Assembly (NCBI GenBank): GCA_963732365.1
Contig: CAVSZC010000008.1
Location: 123,737 to 187,736, forward strand
DNA length: 64,000 nt
Reading direction: 5' to 3'
DNA from: SR-FBR-E99 sp963732365
Lineage (GTDB): Bacteria; Bacteroidota; Bacteroidia; Bacteroidales; VadinHA17
Part shown: positions 27,288 through 36,383 of the stretch, one piece after another
Layout: each line of letters opens with the position of its first letter
Position numbering within the stretch: the stretch's first letter is position 1
Position numbers and translations under genes: made by a program
The notes under the pieces: model-generated
Told to the model about the DNA's origin: nothing
The model's input: only the letters and a program-made list of their open reading frames with translations
Database searches by the model: none

Positions 27288-27467
27288 CTTTCGGGTTGTG
27301 ACAAGATTCATCATGAAGATCACAATATTGTCTGGTTATAATGAGCATGAGTTATATCAAATTTCGCGTTATTGTTATGCTGGATACTGTTATCCAATTC
27401 AAATCTTACCGCGGAGCGGTTAAGGTATTGTAGTAAAAAACATGGGGACAGTAATTAATTCCCTGGA

Positions 27468-27525
27468 GGGGATATGGATATATTAAATGTTCCATATCCC
27501 CCGATACGCCTTGCGGCTATCGGGG
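27468..27525. repeat. Two adjacent hairpins downstream of TlpA 2
   Basis: Hairpin 1 is at 27468-27501 with a perfect 11-bp stem (GGGGATATGGA / TCCATATCCCC) and a 12-nt AT loop. Hairpin 2 is at 27499-27525 (CCCCGATA / TATCGGGG, loop CGCCTTGCGGC). They lie about 90 bp past the TlpA 2 stop and may end the long locus B transcript, though no T run is present. Confidence 0.5.
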
Positions 27526-27615
27526 CAGGCTCTTCGAGGAACAGATGATGTGTGCTGGTCTGGTATCTGCAATGCCCGACCCCTGATTGTCCTGTACCTT
27601 TTATGTGATCAGTTT

Positions 27616-29649
27616 TTATTTTACCGAGTTGATCAGAATATCCATTTCATCCAGCAGTTTATCGGCATTGGTTTCGGCGCCGACGATTTTATAGCGCAGC
27701 ATGCCGTTTTTGTCAATGATGCATTTGGTCGGAAGGCCCGTGATGGCGTAGTCGGTGTAGGTCGTACTCTTATAGTCCATCGGCACCTGAAACGAATACT
27801 TCATGCTCTCAATATAATTTTTCGCCTTCCCGAGTTTCTCTTCGTCGGTTGATCCTGTTTCGTGCACATTGACGAACAGGAATTTCACTTCCGGGTTGTT
27901 TTTGTATTTGTCAACCAGCTCCTGCATGCCGGGGAACGACAGCTTGCACCACCCGCACCATGTAGCCCAGAAATCGAGGATGACCACTTTACCCTTCAGT
28001 TGCGATAATGTCACTGTGTTGCCTTCAATATCAGTGAGAGTGAAATCTGGTGCGGGGATATTAATTTTTTCTGCCAGCAGCTCAGCTTCTTTCTTTTCCA
28101 GGTTCTCTTTTTTCAGCGACGCCACATACTCGTCGAAACCTGCATCAGATTTCTTTTCTTTCACATAGAGCCGCCTGAGTATATCAATCATTTCGGGTGT
28201 CCACCGGTCATCCCTCACAAAATTTTCGATTTCCGGTATCAGTTGTTTTGCGGGTAATACATTCTCTGCGATGACGCAATAGCGTTCATTCAGGGGGGCC
28301 ACTATTCTGTTCATATAGGGCTGCGGATTTTTATAGAAGGTCAGACTTTCCCTGGCATAGGGCAATGCCTTTTTCCATTGTCCCTTCTGCTGATACACCC
28401 TGGCGCAGGCATCGGTCAGGGTCGCTACCTCCATGCCCGCCATTTCAATTTTAGATCTTTTTATATAGTTGTTATCGGTAGGAAAAAATAATTTCCCGCT
28501 TTGTGCTCTGGCATATTCCTGCCGGCGATATTCCAATCCGTCCAGCGCCATTTTCTCAGTGTAGTCGGGAAATTTTCCCCGGGAGATTAAATCATTTAAA
28601 AAGAAATAATCCACGTAATAGTAATAATCAACGGGATTGTCCTCTTTGGTCATCCTGAATTTTTTCTGATACACTTCGAACTCAGCCAGGTTGTCGTTTT
28701 GCAACAGATAGCTTAAAAACAACAGCTCTGCCTTATCATTATATCTCAAGGAATATTTATCTTCAGCGCTCAGGTTATCGTAGGCAGCCAGGGTTTCGTT
28801 GAGCAGTTTTTCTTTTTCGGCACGATCTGTTTCTTCATCGAAGGCATTAGCTACCGAATGGTAGTGTATAAGTCCGTTGGCATTAATGAATTTTTCGTTG
28901 GCAATGTCCTTAAAATATTTACCCATCTTATCCAGTCCGATGAAACCGGCCAGCCTGACAACAGTTTCATAATCCCATTCAGTGTGAATACCTGTTTCAA
29001 ATTTCCTGTTCAGTTCTTTCGTAAACCAGGGTTTCAGCTCCTCTTTTGCCTCCTTGTCCCTTGCTAAAGAGAAAATCATTCCATACGCTTTGTCAGTATA
29101 TTTGGGTCCCAATTCTGTTTCGTGCCTGTGATATTCAATTCCCTTTTTCTTATTGCTAAATCCCAGTCGCTGCTGAACCTGAGAAGATAAATATAATCCC
29201 AGGTTATAGGCGCTGCCTTCGCATTCCTCACCTTCCGTTGTATAAAGCGCGATGCAATAACCCGTTTCGTTGTTTGTATCCACTTTGCCTTGGGTAACCC
29301 GAAGATTTACATCTTCCTGAATGAAATCAACATTGGGTGTGGTAAATTCCAACGCCACTGCCAGGTCGTAAGGTGAAGTGGTAAATTCCCCTTTATATAC
29401 CGCTCCATCTTTTTTCAAAGTAACCAGTATATTTGGATCAACATTACTCTCAGGCTCAAAGAGCTTATCCTTAAACAATACCGCCACGCATTTTATCGTG
29501 TCGGCGGGGGAGAATATTGCCGGCGGAGGGGTATAAGTGAAGGTAATCTTCTCCCCTGGTTTTGGTTTTTCGGGAGAGTAAGCCAGTTGCGCGGTGAGCG
29601 AAGTTGTTACAAGGAACAACAGGAGGAGGAGAGGTGACTTGGTTTGCAT
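27616..29649 (-). CDS. TlpA-family thioredoxin-like protein, paralog 2 (WCGWC active site)
   Basis: 677 residues with a signal peptide and the shared N-terminal domain (LAYSPEKPKPGEKITFTYTP). A long middle region leads to a C-terminal thioredoxin domain with VILDFWATWCGWCKLSFPGM (W564) and cis-Pro in TGLPTKC. The CGWC dipeptide differs from the CGPC of paralogs 1 and 3 and should change the redox potential. Last gene of the locus B run, 44 bp after TlpA 3. Probably a periplasmic disulfide reductase of unknown substrate. Confidence 0.82.
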   Translation of the reverse strand: MQTKSPLLLLLFLVTTSLTAQLAYSPEKPKPGEKITFTYTPPPAIFSPADTIKCVAVLFKDKLFEPESNVDPNILVTLKKDGAVYKGEFTTSPYDLAVALEFTTPNVDFIQEDVNLRVTQGKVDTNNETGYCIALYTTEGEECEGSAYNLGLYLSSQVQQRLGFSNKKKGIEYHRHETELGPKYTDKAYGMIFSLARDKEAKEELKPWFTKELNRKFETGIHTEWDYETVVRLAGFIGLDKMGKYFKDIANEKFINANGLIHYHSVANAFDEETDRAEKEKLLNETLAAYDNLSAEDKYSLRYNDKAELLFLSYLLQNDNLAEFEVYQKKFRMTKEDNPVDYYYYVDYFFLNDLISRGKFPDYTEKMALDGLEYRRQEYARAQSGKLFFPTDNNYIKRSKIEMAGMEVATLTDACARVYQQKGQWKKALPYARESLTFYKNPQPYMNRIVAPLNERYCVIAENVLPAKQLIPEIENFVRDDRWTPEMIDILRRLYVKEKKSDAGFDEYVASLKKENLEKKEAELLAEKINIPAPDFTLTDIEGNTVTLSQLKGKVVILDFWATWCGWCKLSFPGMQELVDKYKNNPEVKFLFVNVHETGSTDEEKLGKAKNYIESMKYSFQVPMDYKSTTYTDYAITGLPTKCIIDKNGMLRYKIVGAETNADKLLDEMDILINSVK

Positions 29650-29693
29650 TTCTTTTTAATTATGGCGGGTACACACTTTTTCAGTGTTTGTAT

Positions 29694-31748
29694 TTACTTT
29701 ATTGACTTTATCATGGCATTCATTTCATCAAGTACCTTTGTCTCATCCATACTGGCACCGACTATCCTGTACCTTATATTGCCCTGACCGTCAATAAGGA
29801 GCTTGGTTGGGATACCTGACACTTTGTAAGAATCAACAACTTTATTATTCAGATCAAGAAGCACATGGAAAGTGTAGTTGCTGTTTTTAATGAAATCAGT
29901 AACATCTTTCTTTATAACATCATCGGTCCTTGTCTTTGATTTTGTCTCCCTGGTATTTATGAAAAGAAACACCACCTCAGGGTTGCTCTTATAGCTTGTT
30001 ACAACCTTTTGCATTCCCGGAAAACTGGCCTTACAGGGTCCGCACCAGGTGGCCCAGAAGTCAACGATCACAACCTTGCCCTTATAGTCTGACAGTCTTA
30101 CAGTTTTGCCCTCAAGATCGGCAAGCTCAAAATCGGGGGCGGGCTCATTTACCATCGACTTATTGAGGGCATTTGCCATTTCATCAAGCTCAGTCTTCCT
30201 CAGTGAGGTGAAATACTCATCAAAACCGGCATCTGATCCATTTACCTGTATATATACCCTTTTAAGAGCCTCAGCCGCTTCAGGTTTCCATTGGCTCGAT
30301 GCTATAATTCCTTCAATAAGCTTTTTACTCTCCGCGGGTGATAGGGTTTTCTCGGCGGCCAGAATATAGTTGGTATTAATATCCCTGGCCCTGGCGCCTC
30401 CGGTTTCGGGCAGGTAACTGTAGGCTTCCCCGGCATATTTCATTGCATTTTTATTGTCACCGCTGCCCAGGTAGAGTTGACCCAGAAAATCAGAAAAAGT
30501 TGCAACCGATTGTACTGTAGCTGAATACCGTTCATCATGTGTAAAGTACTGGTCATAACCATTGGGAGGCAATTCGGCTCCCGACCTCATCGCAGAGAGT
30601 CTCTGTTTGTAGAATTTATAATACTCCTTTGCTTCTTTTTCCAGAAATTCAAAAGGAACACCCTGTGCAAACATTTTATCAAGCATAGTTCTCTGTGAGT
30701 TATTATTATAGGGGAATTCCTCCTTTGTAAAACGATATTTTTCTGTTGCAGATCTGAGCAGCTCTGTCTCCCCGGCTCCGGCAAGAGATTCGAGATATAC
30801 CTTCTTCAGGATGAAGGGACAGGCTGTTGTAAACGATAAAAGGTCCTTTAAATCCCGGTCAAGATTGTTAAAATGGATTATGGCTTCGTCAATCAGTTTC
30901 TCTTTTTCCTTAAAATCAGTTACAGAATCCATCCGTTCGTGAAGCAGAGACAGACCGTAATAACCATTGCCATCACTGAATTTTTCTTCGGCGAGTTTTG
31001 AAAAGTATTTGGATTGTTCTTTTAAACCAAGACCGTTTGATACATTGTAAAGCAGCAGCATATCCTTTTCATTGGTCAGTCCCCTGGCAAAGAGCCTTTC
31101 TGTTGTGCTGAAGGCAATCTGCCTGGTCTGCTCGGGGAATTTACCCCTATAGTTGAAAACCAAAGCACTCAGCACCCTGAATTCTGATTCCGGGAACAAT
31201 TCCAATTCCCTCTTCAGATACTCTTCTGCCTTCTGCTTATTAATGATTCCAAGTCCATTGAGATAAAATTCGGAGTAGTACGTACCTGCAAACAGTTTAC
31301 TGTTCATGCATTCCCTGCCTTCTGCATCATGAAGGAGGACTATGTAGCCCGACTTCTCGTTATCATCTGCCTTGCCTTCAGCCAGGATCATGGTTTCGTT
31401 AATATATTCCCATTTTAAATGGCCTGAGGTAAAACGGAAGTCAACCATATTTGTAAGCGAATCTGTTTGCAGGGATCCCTCATAACTTTTACCTTTTTTA
31501 ACAAGCCTTATATCCAGCGGTTTCTTTTTCATTCCGCCTGCCACCATGTATTCATCAGGATAGTAACCCCACTTACCCGCCACGCACCTGACTGTATCAC
31601 TCTCCGCAAAGAGATCTGCTGGCGGAGTGTATATAAAGGTTATCTTATCACCAGGGACAGGCTTCAGAGGGGTGTAGGTGAGTTGTCCTTTAATAGTAAG
31701 AATGCTGAGAGATAACAGCAAATACGAGAGCAGGGTTATTTTTTTCAT
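29694..31748 (-). CDS. TlpA-family thioredoxin-like protein, paralog 3
   Basis: 684 residues, signal peptide, N-terminal domain LTYTPLKPVPGDKITFIYTP, then a C-terminal thioredoxin domain with VIVDFWATWCGPCKASFPGM (W568) and cis-Pro in SGIPTKL. The same architecture as paralogs 1 and 2, with little similarity in the middle region, which suggests that this region meets different partners. It follows the M16 protease by 24 bp and precedes TlpA 2 by 44 bp, so the three are probably co-transcribed. Confidence 0.82.
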   Translation of the reverse strand: MKKITLLSYLLLSLSILTIKGQLTYTPLKPVPGDKITFIYTPPADLFAESDTVRCVAGKWGYYPDEYMVAGGMKKKPLDIRLVKKGKSYEGSLQTDSLTNMVDFRFTSGHLKWEYINETMILAEGKADDNEKSGYIVLLHDAEGRECMNSKLFAGTYYSEFYLNGLGIINKQKAEEYLKRELELFPESEFRVLSALVFNYRGKFPEQTRQIAFSTTERLFARGLTNEKDMLLLYNVSNGLGLKEQSKYFSKLAEEKFSDGNGYYGLSLLHERMDSVTDFKEKEKLIDEAIIHFNNLDRDLKDLLSFTTACPFILKKVYLESLAGAGETELLRSATEKYRFTKEEFPYNNNSQRTMLDKMFAQGVPFEFLEKEAKEYYKFYKQRLSAMRSGAELPPNGYDQYFTHDERYSATVQSVATFSDFLGQLYLGSGDNKNAMKYAGEAYSYLPETGGARARDINTNYILAAEKTLSPAESKKLIEGIIASSQWKPEAAEALKRVYIQVNGSDAGFDEYFTSLRKTELDEMANALNKSMVNEPAPDFELADLEGKTVRLSDYKGKVVIVDFWATWCGPCKASFPGMQKVVTSYKSNPEVVFLFINTRETKSKTRTDDVIKKDVTDFIKNSNYTFHVLLDLNNKVVDSYKVSGIPTKLLIDGQGNIRYRIVGASMDETKVLDEMNAMIKSIK

Positions 31749-31772
31749 TTGTTTATGTTTTCAGATTAATAT

Positions 31773-34592
31773 TCAGTTTTTCTTGATTAATTCGGGGCTC
31801 ATGACTATCTCAGCAACATTGCCCTGTGAAAAGATTCTTTCTGCGAAATCACGTATCATCTCCGGAGTTATTGACGCTACAATCTTATCAAAGTCAGAAT
31901 GCGAATCAATCCCGTTAACAACCATACCGGAAATCATTGATTCCCAATACCGGTTATTCACCAGTTGTTCCTGGTGATTTTTTAAGGTAAATTCCTTAAC
32001 CTTGTTTACATAATCATTGCCAGGACTTTGAGCCCTTATCCTGTTGATTTCATCATAGACTATACCCTTCAGCTTTTCTGCCTTCAGAGGATCAGTATCG
32101 AACGATACCTGGAGACTGAAGCGCTCCGCCGGTAATTTGGTAATATTACCGTACACTCCCACCCCGTAGGTGCCACCTTCTTTTTCGCGGATGCTTTCCG
32201 TATAAATTATGTTAAGAAGGCTTCCGAGATAATTCATCAGGATCCTGTTTTCAAGGGTATACGGGATCTCCCCGGTGTAAATAATGTTCACCGTTGCTTT
32301 GGGTGTCTGCATTTTTTTATCAAAATGACTTTTCACCTGTCCGCTTTGCGGGTATACTCCGCGGTCTTTAAAATTTTCATTCCGTTTCAGGGATGGCAAT
32401 CCTCCCAGGTATGTTTCCACCAGGCCTTTGATACTGTCTGCTTCCACATTTCCGGTAAGGAAAAAGGTAAAATCTCCGCCATCTGCAAAACGGTCTTTGT
32501 ACAGATCCATGACCTTGTTGTAATCAACCTTGCCAAGCATGTCCAGATCCATTTCTCTTCCATACGGATTATTGCCGGTCATGATCTTGTTTATAGTATC
32601 ATTAAGGCTGTTTTCAGGATTTAAGGATTCATTTTCAAGCTCTGTTTTCCTTGTTGAGATCCAGGTATTAAAGAGATCCTGATCCATACGAGGTTGGGTA
32701 AAGTACAGGTAAGTAAGCTGCATCAGGGTTTCGAAATCCTTTGGAGATGCCATCCCTGATATCTTCTCGTTCAGGGCGTTGACCTCAGGAGAAACATATA
32801 CTACCTTTCCTGTAAGTAATTTATCAAGTTCAATCCGGTTCAACTGTCCAACACCACTGAGAGGGATAATACTATTGATTGCCAGCGCTGAAGGCATATC
32901 CGCAGCGCTGAACAGATATGACCCGCCCGGGCTGTAAGAGGACATGATAACCTGGTCTTGTTTAAAATCGGTCTTTTTAATCATAACCTTCACCCCGTTT
33001 GAAAGCGTCCATTGTGTGTATCCAAAGGGCTGTTGTTTTGTCTCCGTAACCTTTCCGGCAACAGGTTTCTTTTCCAATAAAGGCTTGTCAGAAAGTTCAT
33101 CAACATATTCAGAAGGTTTTTCATTTCTGACTTCTTTCCAGATGGCAATAATCTTTTCTCGGTCAGGAAGAATTACGTCACTCTTTTCAGGTCCGGTAAT
33201 AACAAATACCATATTAGTATCTGTCACAAAAGTTTTAGCCACCTGATTTACCTGTTCCACGGTAATCTTGTCTAATTGTTTTCTGACGAAATCATATTCC
33301 CACTCAATACCAGGCGATGGTTCATTGGCTGTGAAGAGTTTGACATATTCCCTGACATACATACCGCTGAGTTGTTTATCACGCTCATTGTATGCCGTTT
33401 CATAGCCTCTCAGAAAGTTTGTCTTTGCACGTTCTAATTCGCTTGCATGAAAACCATGCAGACGCATGCGCTCGTTTTCAGTAAGCAGCGCCCGAAGCGC
33501 CACCTCTGAATCATTATTTGTACCTGGGATGGCCATTGCCGACCATGCCCATTTTGTCGGGGCAACCATGAAATCACCCATCATGATGTTGGTGTTGCTA
33601 AATGGTGGATCAGGTTTTTGTACGAGTTCTGACAGGCGCTGGCTGAACATAGATGTAACAAGGTCATTGATGATTTTGGTTACCAGATATTCAGGTTGCG
33701 ATTTCATTGTACCCGTCACAGCGTTTTGTTTGCAAAAAACCATCACTGATGTCATATCAGCTTCAGGATCACTAACCACAGACACAATCGGGTCGCTGTT
33801 GTCGGGTATCAGAAACTCAGGACGTGGTGCAGCATTTACAGGTGCAGGAATATCAGCAAAAAGCTGTTTGATTTTTGCCTCTGTTTTATCGACATCAATA
33901 TCGCCTACAACAATTATTGCCTGCAGATCGGGCCGGTACCATTTTTTATAGTAATCCCTGAGCACTTTGTAAGGGAAGGTATTGATCACATCAATCGAGC
34001 CGATTGGCATCCGTTCGCTATACTGAGTGCCGGCAAACACTTCTCTGATAAATTGTTCCTGTACGCGTCTGTATCCCATGTTTGAGGTCCGCCACTCTTC
34101 GCGTATCACACCGCGTTCATCGTCAATGTCTTTATCGGTGAGGGAAACAAAGCCTGACCAGTCATGCAATACAAGCAAAGCCGTATCAATAATGCCCTCG
34201 CGGCTCACGGGAATATTTGAGAGGTTATAGACAGTCTCATCAAAGGCAGTGTATGCATTTACGTTTTGTCCGAATTTTATCCCCTTCTTTTCGAGTTCCT
34301 GTATTAAAGTATTTCCAGGGAAGTTTTTGGTGCCGTTGAAGCACATGTGCTCCAGGAAATGCGCCAGGCCCCGTTGGTTCTCTTCTTCGAGGATCGATCC
34401 TACTTTCTGGGCAATATAAAACTCGGCACGCTGTTTTGGCAGCTCATTGTGGCGGATGAAATAGGTCAGTCCGTTGCTCAGTTTCCCGGTTCTGACTGCA
34501 GGGTCGGGAGGAATTGATTGTCCTGTCTGCCCATAACCACATAATGTAGTGAAAACTAAGATTATTAAGGGTAAAAACGATTTCTTTTTCAT
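31773..34592 (-). CDS. M16 family zinc metallopeptidase (pitrilysin/insulinase type)
   Basis: 939 residues with a signal peptide (MKKKSFLPLIILVFTTLCGY). The inverted zinc motif HxxEH is at 78-82 in RGLAHFLEHMCFNGTKNFPG and the third ligand is probably E159 in DIDDERGVIREEW. Two M16 halves are present; the C-terminal half (from about residue 520) lacks HxxEH, as usual. It acts in the periplasm on peptides or small unfolded proteins. It sits 60 bp after NapH 2 and just before two TlpA genes. This pairing with thioredoxins is the best clue that loci A and B handle peptides. Confidence 0.92.
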   Translation of the reverse strand: MKKKSFLPLIILVFTTLCGYGQTGQSIPPDPAVRTGKLSNGLTYFIRHNELPKQRAEFYIAQKVGSILEEENQRGLAHFLEHMCFNGTKNFPGNTLIQELEKKGIKFGQNVNAYTAFDETVYNLSNIPVSREGIIDTALLVLHDWSGFVSLTDKDIDDERGVIREEWRTSNMGYRRVQEQFIREVFAGTQYSERMPIGSIDVINTFPYKVLRDYYKKWYRPDLQAIIVVGDIDVDKTEAKIKQLFADIPAPVNAAPRPEFLIPDNSDPIVSVVSDPEADMTSVMVFCKQNAVTGTMKSQPEYLVTKIINDLVTSMFSQRLSELVQKPDPPFSNTNIMMGDFMVAPTKWAWSAMAIPGTNNDSEVALRALLTENERMRLHGFHASELERAKTNFLRGYETAYNERDKQLSGMYVREYVKLFTANEPSPGIEWEYDFVRKQLDKITVEQVNQVAKTFVTDTNMVFVITGPEKSDVILPDREKIIAIWKEVRNEKPSEYVDELSDKPLLEKKPVAGKVTETKQQPFGYTQWTLSNGVKVMIKKTDFKQDQVIMSSYSPGGSYLFSAADMPSALAINSIIPLSGVGQLNRIELDKLLTGKVVYVSPEVNALNEKISGMASPKDFETLMQLTYLYFTQPRMDQDLFNTWISTRKTELENESLNPENSLNDTINKIMTGNNPYGREMDLDMLGKVDYNKVMDLYKDRFADGGDFTFFLTGNVEADSIKGLVETYLGGLPSLKRNENFKDRGVYPQSGQVKSHFDKKMQTPKATVNIIYTGEIPYTLENRILMNYLGSLLNIIYTESIREKEGGTYGVGVYGNITKLPAERFSLQVSFDTDPLKAEKLKGIVYDEINRIRAQSPGNDYVNKVKEFTLKNHQEQLVNNRYWESMISGMVVNGIDSHSDFDKIVASITPEMIRDFAERIFSQGNVAEIVMSPELIKKN

Positions 34593-34652
34593 TTATATCT
34601 TTTTTAAAATTGTAAAACCTAATTTATGGGGTGTTGCTTTTTATTAAGGTTG

Positions 34653-35717
34653 TTAATTTTTATTCATCGCAATTGCTGAGCTTTTGCACCTGTCGCTGCA
34701 GCGGTTACACTGAATGCAGTCATAATGCGAGATTGTGCTGACTGCATTCTTCCTGTCAATTATTATTGCCTGTGTCGGGCACTCCTTTTCACACAGCCTG
34801 CAGTAGTTGCAGCTCTCATTGTCAATCTGCCTTCGCCTGAAGGAGAAGACGGATACAATTCCCAGAAGCACTCCGTAAGGGCATATGAACCGGCAGAAGG
34901 GTCTTGGTACCCAGTAGCCCAATAACAGTATTGCTGTCAGGTAGATCCATGTGACTATACCGCATGCAAAGAGGATTTTCTGTTCCACTGACCTGCCGGC
35001 AATGAATGCAAGCCCCTGTTCAAACCATGCCTGGCCGGTGAAGAATATCGCCTTGTAAGGGTCAAGCTCGCAGGCGATATAGGTCTTGCCTCCGACAGCT
35101 ACAACTACTGTAAGTATCAGAACCAGGACAGGGATTATCCTGAGGTATTTGTTCCACCGCAGGGGTAGTTTGAACTGCTTCCTCTTCTCCGGTGCCAGGT
35201 GCTGCACCGATCCCAGCGGGCACCCAGCCGAGCAGAATATCCTTCCGGCAAACAGGGCAACTAACAAGGGGACAATGAATACAACGAACGCTGCCAATCC
35301 CACCTGCTTCGGGCTGATGATGCCCATCGTGGCATTGGTTATAAGGCCCACGGGGCATATGCACCCGCCCCTTATGAAAGCCAGGTAGACAAAGGTTATT
35401 ATCATCAGGAGGGTGATGTACCGGGAGTGTTTTCGCTTCATAACAAACCAGATACCGGCTGCAATGATAAGCGCAAGCACGCCCAGGTCGACAAATACCA
35501 TATATTCGGGTAAAGGGAAGTACTCTGTTGGGAGGTACTGATCCCTGAACTCTTTTATATTGCCCCTTGTCTGATCATTTATATCATGCTCCTTGCATTG
35601 TGCAAGGCTGTCCTGCTGCTGCTGCAAGGTCTGACTGACACCCTGACCGGCTGCAGGTGCGGAGAGAAGAAAGAAAAACGGAAGAATAAACCAAGGAATC
35701 CTGGTCAGCAGTCTCAT
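34653..35717 (-). CDS. NapH/MauN-like membrane 4Fe-4S protein, copy 2 (locus B)
   Basis: 354 residues with a cleavable signal peptide (MRLLTRIPWFILPFFFLLSA). The rest is almost the same as copy 1: CKEHDINDQTRGNIKEFRD, membrane helices with CICPVG, CSAGCPLGS and CRFICPYG, then CNYCRLCEKECP and CIQCNRCSDRC. The signal peptides are unrelated, but the mature parts are highly conserved. It probably oxidises quinol and passes electrons to the adjacent ferredoxin on the periplasmic side. It follows ferredoxin 2 by 33 bp. Confidence 0.87.
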   Translation of the reverse strand: MRLLTRIPWFILPFFFLLSAPAAGQGVSQTLQQQQDSLAQCKEHDINDQTRGNIKEFRDQYLPTEYFPLPEYMVFVDLGVLALIIAAGIWFVMKRKHSRYITLLMIITFVYLAFIRGGCICPVGLITNATMGIISPKQVGLAAFVVFIVPLLVALFAGRIFCSAGCPLGSVQHLAPEKRKQFKLPLRWNKYLRIIPVLVLILTVVVAVGGKTYIACELDPYKAIFFTGQAWFEQGLAFIAGRSVEQKILFACGIVTWIYLTAILLLGYWVPRPFCRFICPYGVLLGIVSVFSFRRRQIDNESCNYCRLCEKECPTQAIIIDRKNAVSTISHYDCIQCNRCSDRCKSSAIAMNKN

Positions 35718-35750
35718 TATTCTGGGTTTTTAATGGATCTATGTTGAATA

Positions 35751-36383
35751 TTATGCCCCCGGGCCTTCAAGTTCGTATATGCCCCTGAAGTTGTCATCGG
35801 GACCGAACCACAGCCTTTCCACGGCTTTTTCGGGACAGACATCGGCTATGTTGCAGTTGTTGCACAGCAGGCAGAGATCGGGGCGTATTATCATGTACAT
35901 TGATTTCGTCCCCTTCTTGTTGCACTCTTTGGCACATAATCCGCATCCGGTACATTTTTTATCATCAATGTCATAGATGAAATAGCCGTCTTTGCCGCCG
36001 GAATAGTTTTGCCGTGTCACGGCATCATAGGGACAGACCCTTTTGCCGTCAGACTCAATCTTGTCGGAGGCGATATACCTGTCAGAGATATGGCCGTAGC
36101 ATACCACGCAGTAGCTGCATTTGAGGTGGTCATTGACGGCTTTCACCGCAGAGGGTTTACGTACGCAGGCAGTCTCGCACTTATCGCAGAAGGCACATTT
36201 CTGCGGGTCGATCTGCCACACCCAGTGGGACTTTGGACCGGCAGTCTCCTCTTCTGTATATGCGCTAAGCACCCTCAGCGCCACACCCCCCAGTGCCAGG
36301 CCGCATGCTGCGCGGCCGGCATTTATAAGAAAATTGCGCCTGCCGGCTTTCCCTGAATTATTCTCTCCTTCCATCTGCTTCAT
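35751..36383 (-). CDS. TAT-exported four-cluster ferredoxin (NapG/MauM-like), copy 2
   Basis: 210 residues. Twin-arginine leader GRRNFLINAGRAACG, then the same four cysteine groups as copy 1 (CAFCDKCETAC, CSYCVVC with RVCPYD, CTGCGLCAKEC, CLLCNNCNIADVC). Its ATG overlaps the stop of PhnD-like 2 (ATGA at 36383-36380), so the two are translationally coupled. A start three codons later (MEGENNSG) is possible. Mature parts of copies 1 and 2 are nearly identical. Confidence 0.86.
   Translation of the reverse strand: MKQMEGENNSGKAGRRNFLINAGRAACGLALGGVALRVLSAYTEEETAGPKSHWVWQIDPQKCAFCDKCETACVRKPSAVKAVNDHLKCSYCVVCYGHISDRYIASDKIESDGKRVCPYDAVTRQNYSGGKDGYFIYDIDDKKCTGCGLCAKECNKKGTKSMYMIIRPDLCLLCNNCNIADVCPEKAVERLWFGPDDNFRGIYELEGPGA

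Noticed and set aside
27098..27615. tRNA or small gene in the 518-bp gap
   Set aside because: No cloverleaf or convincing reading frame; the gap is filled with palindromic repeats.
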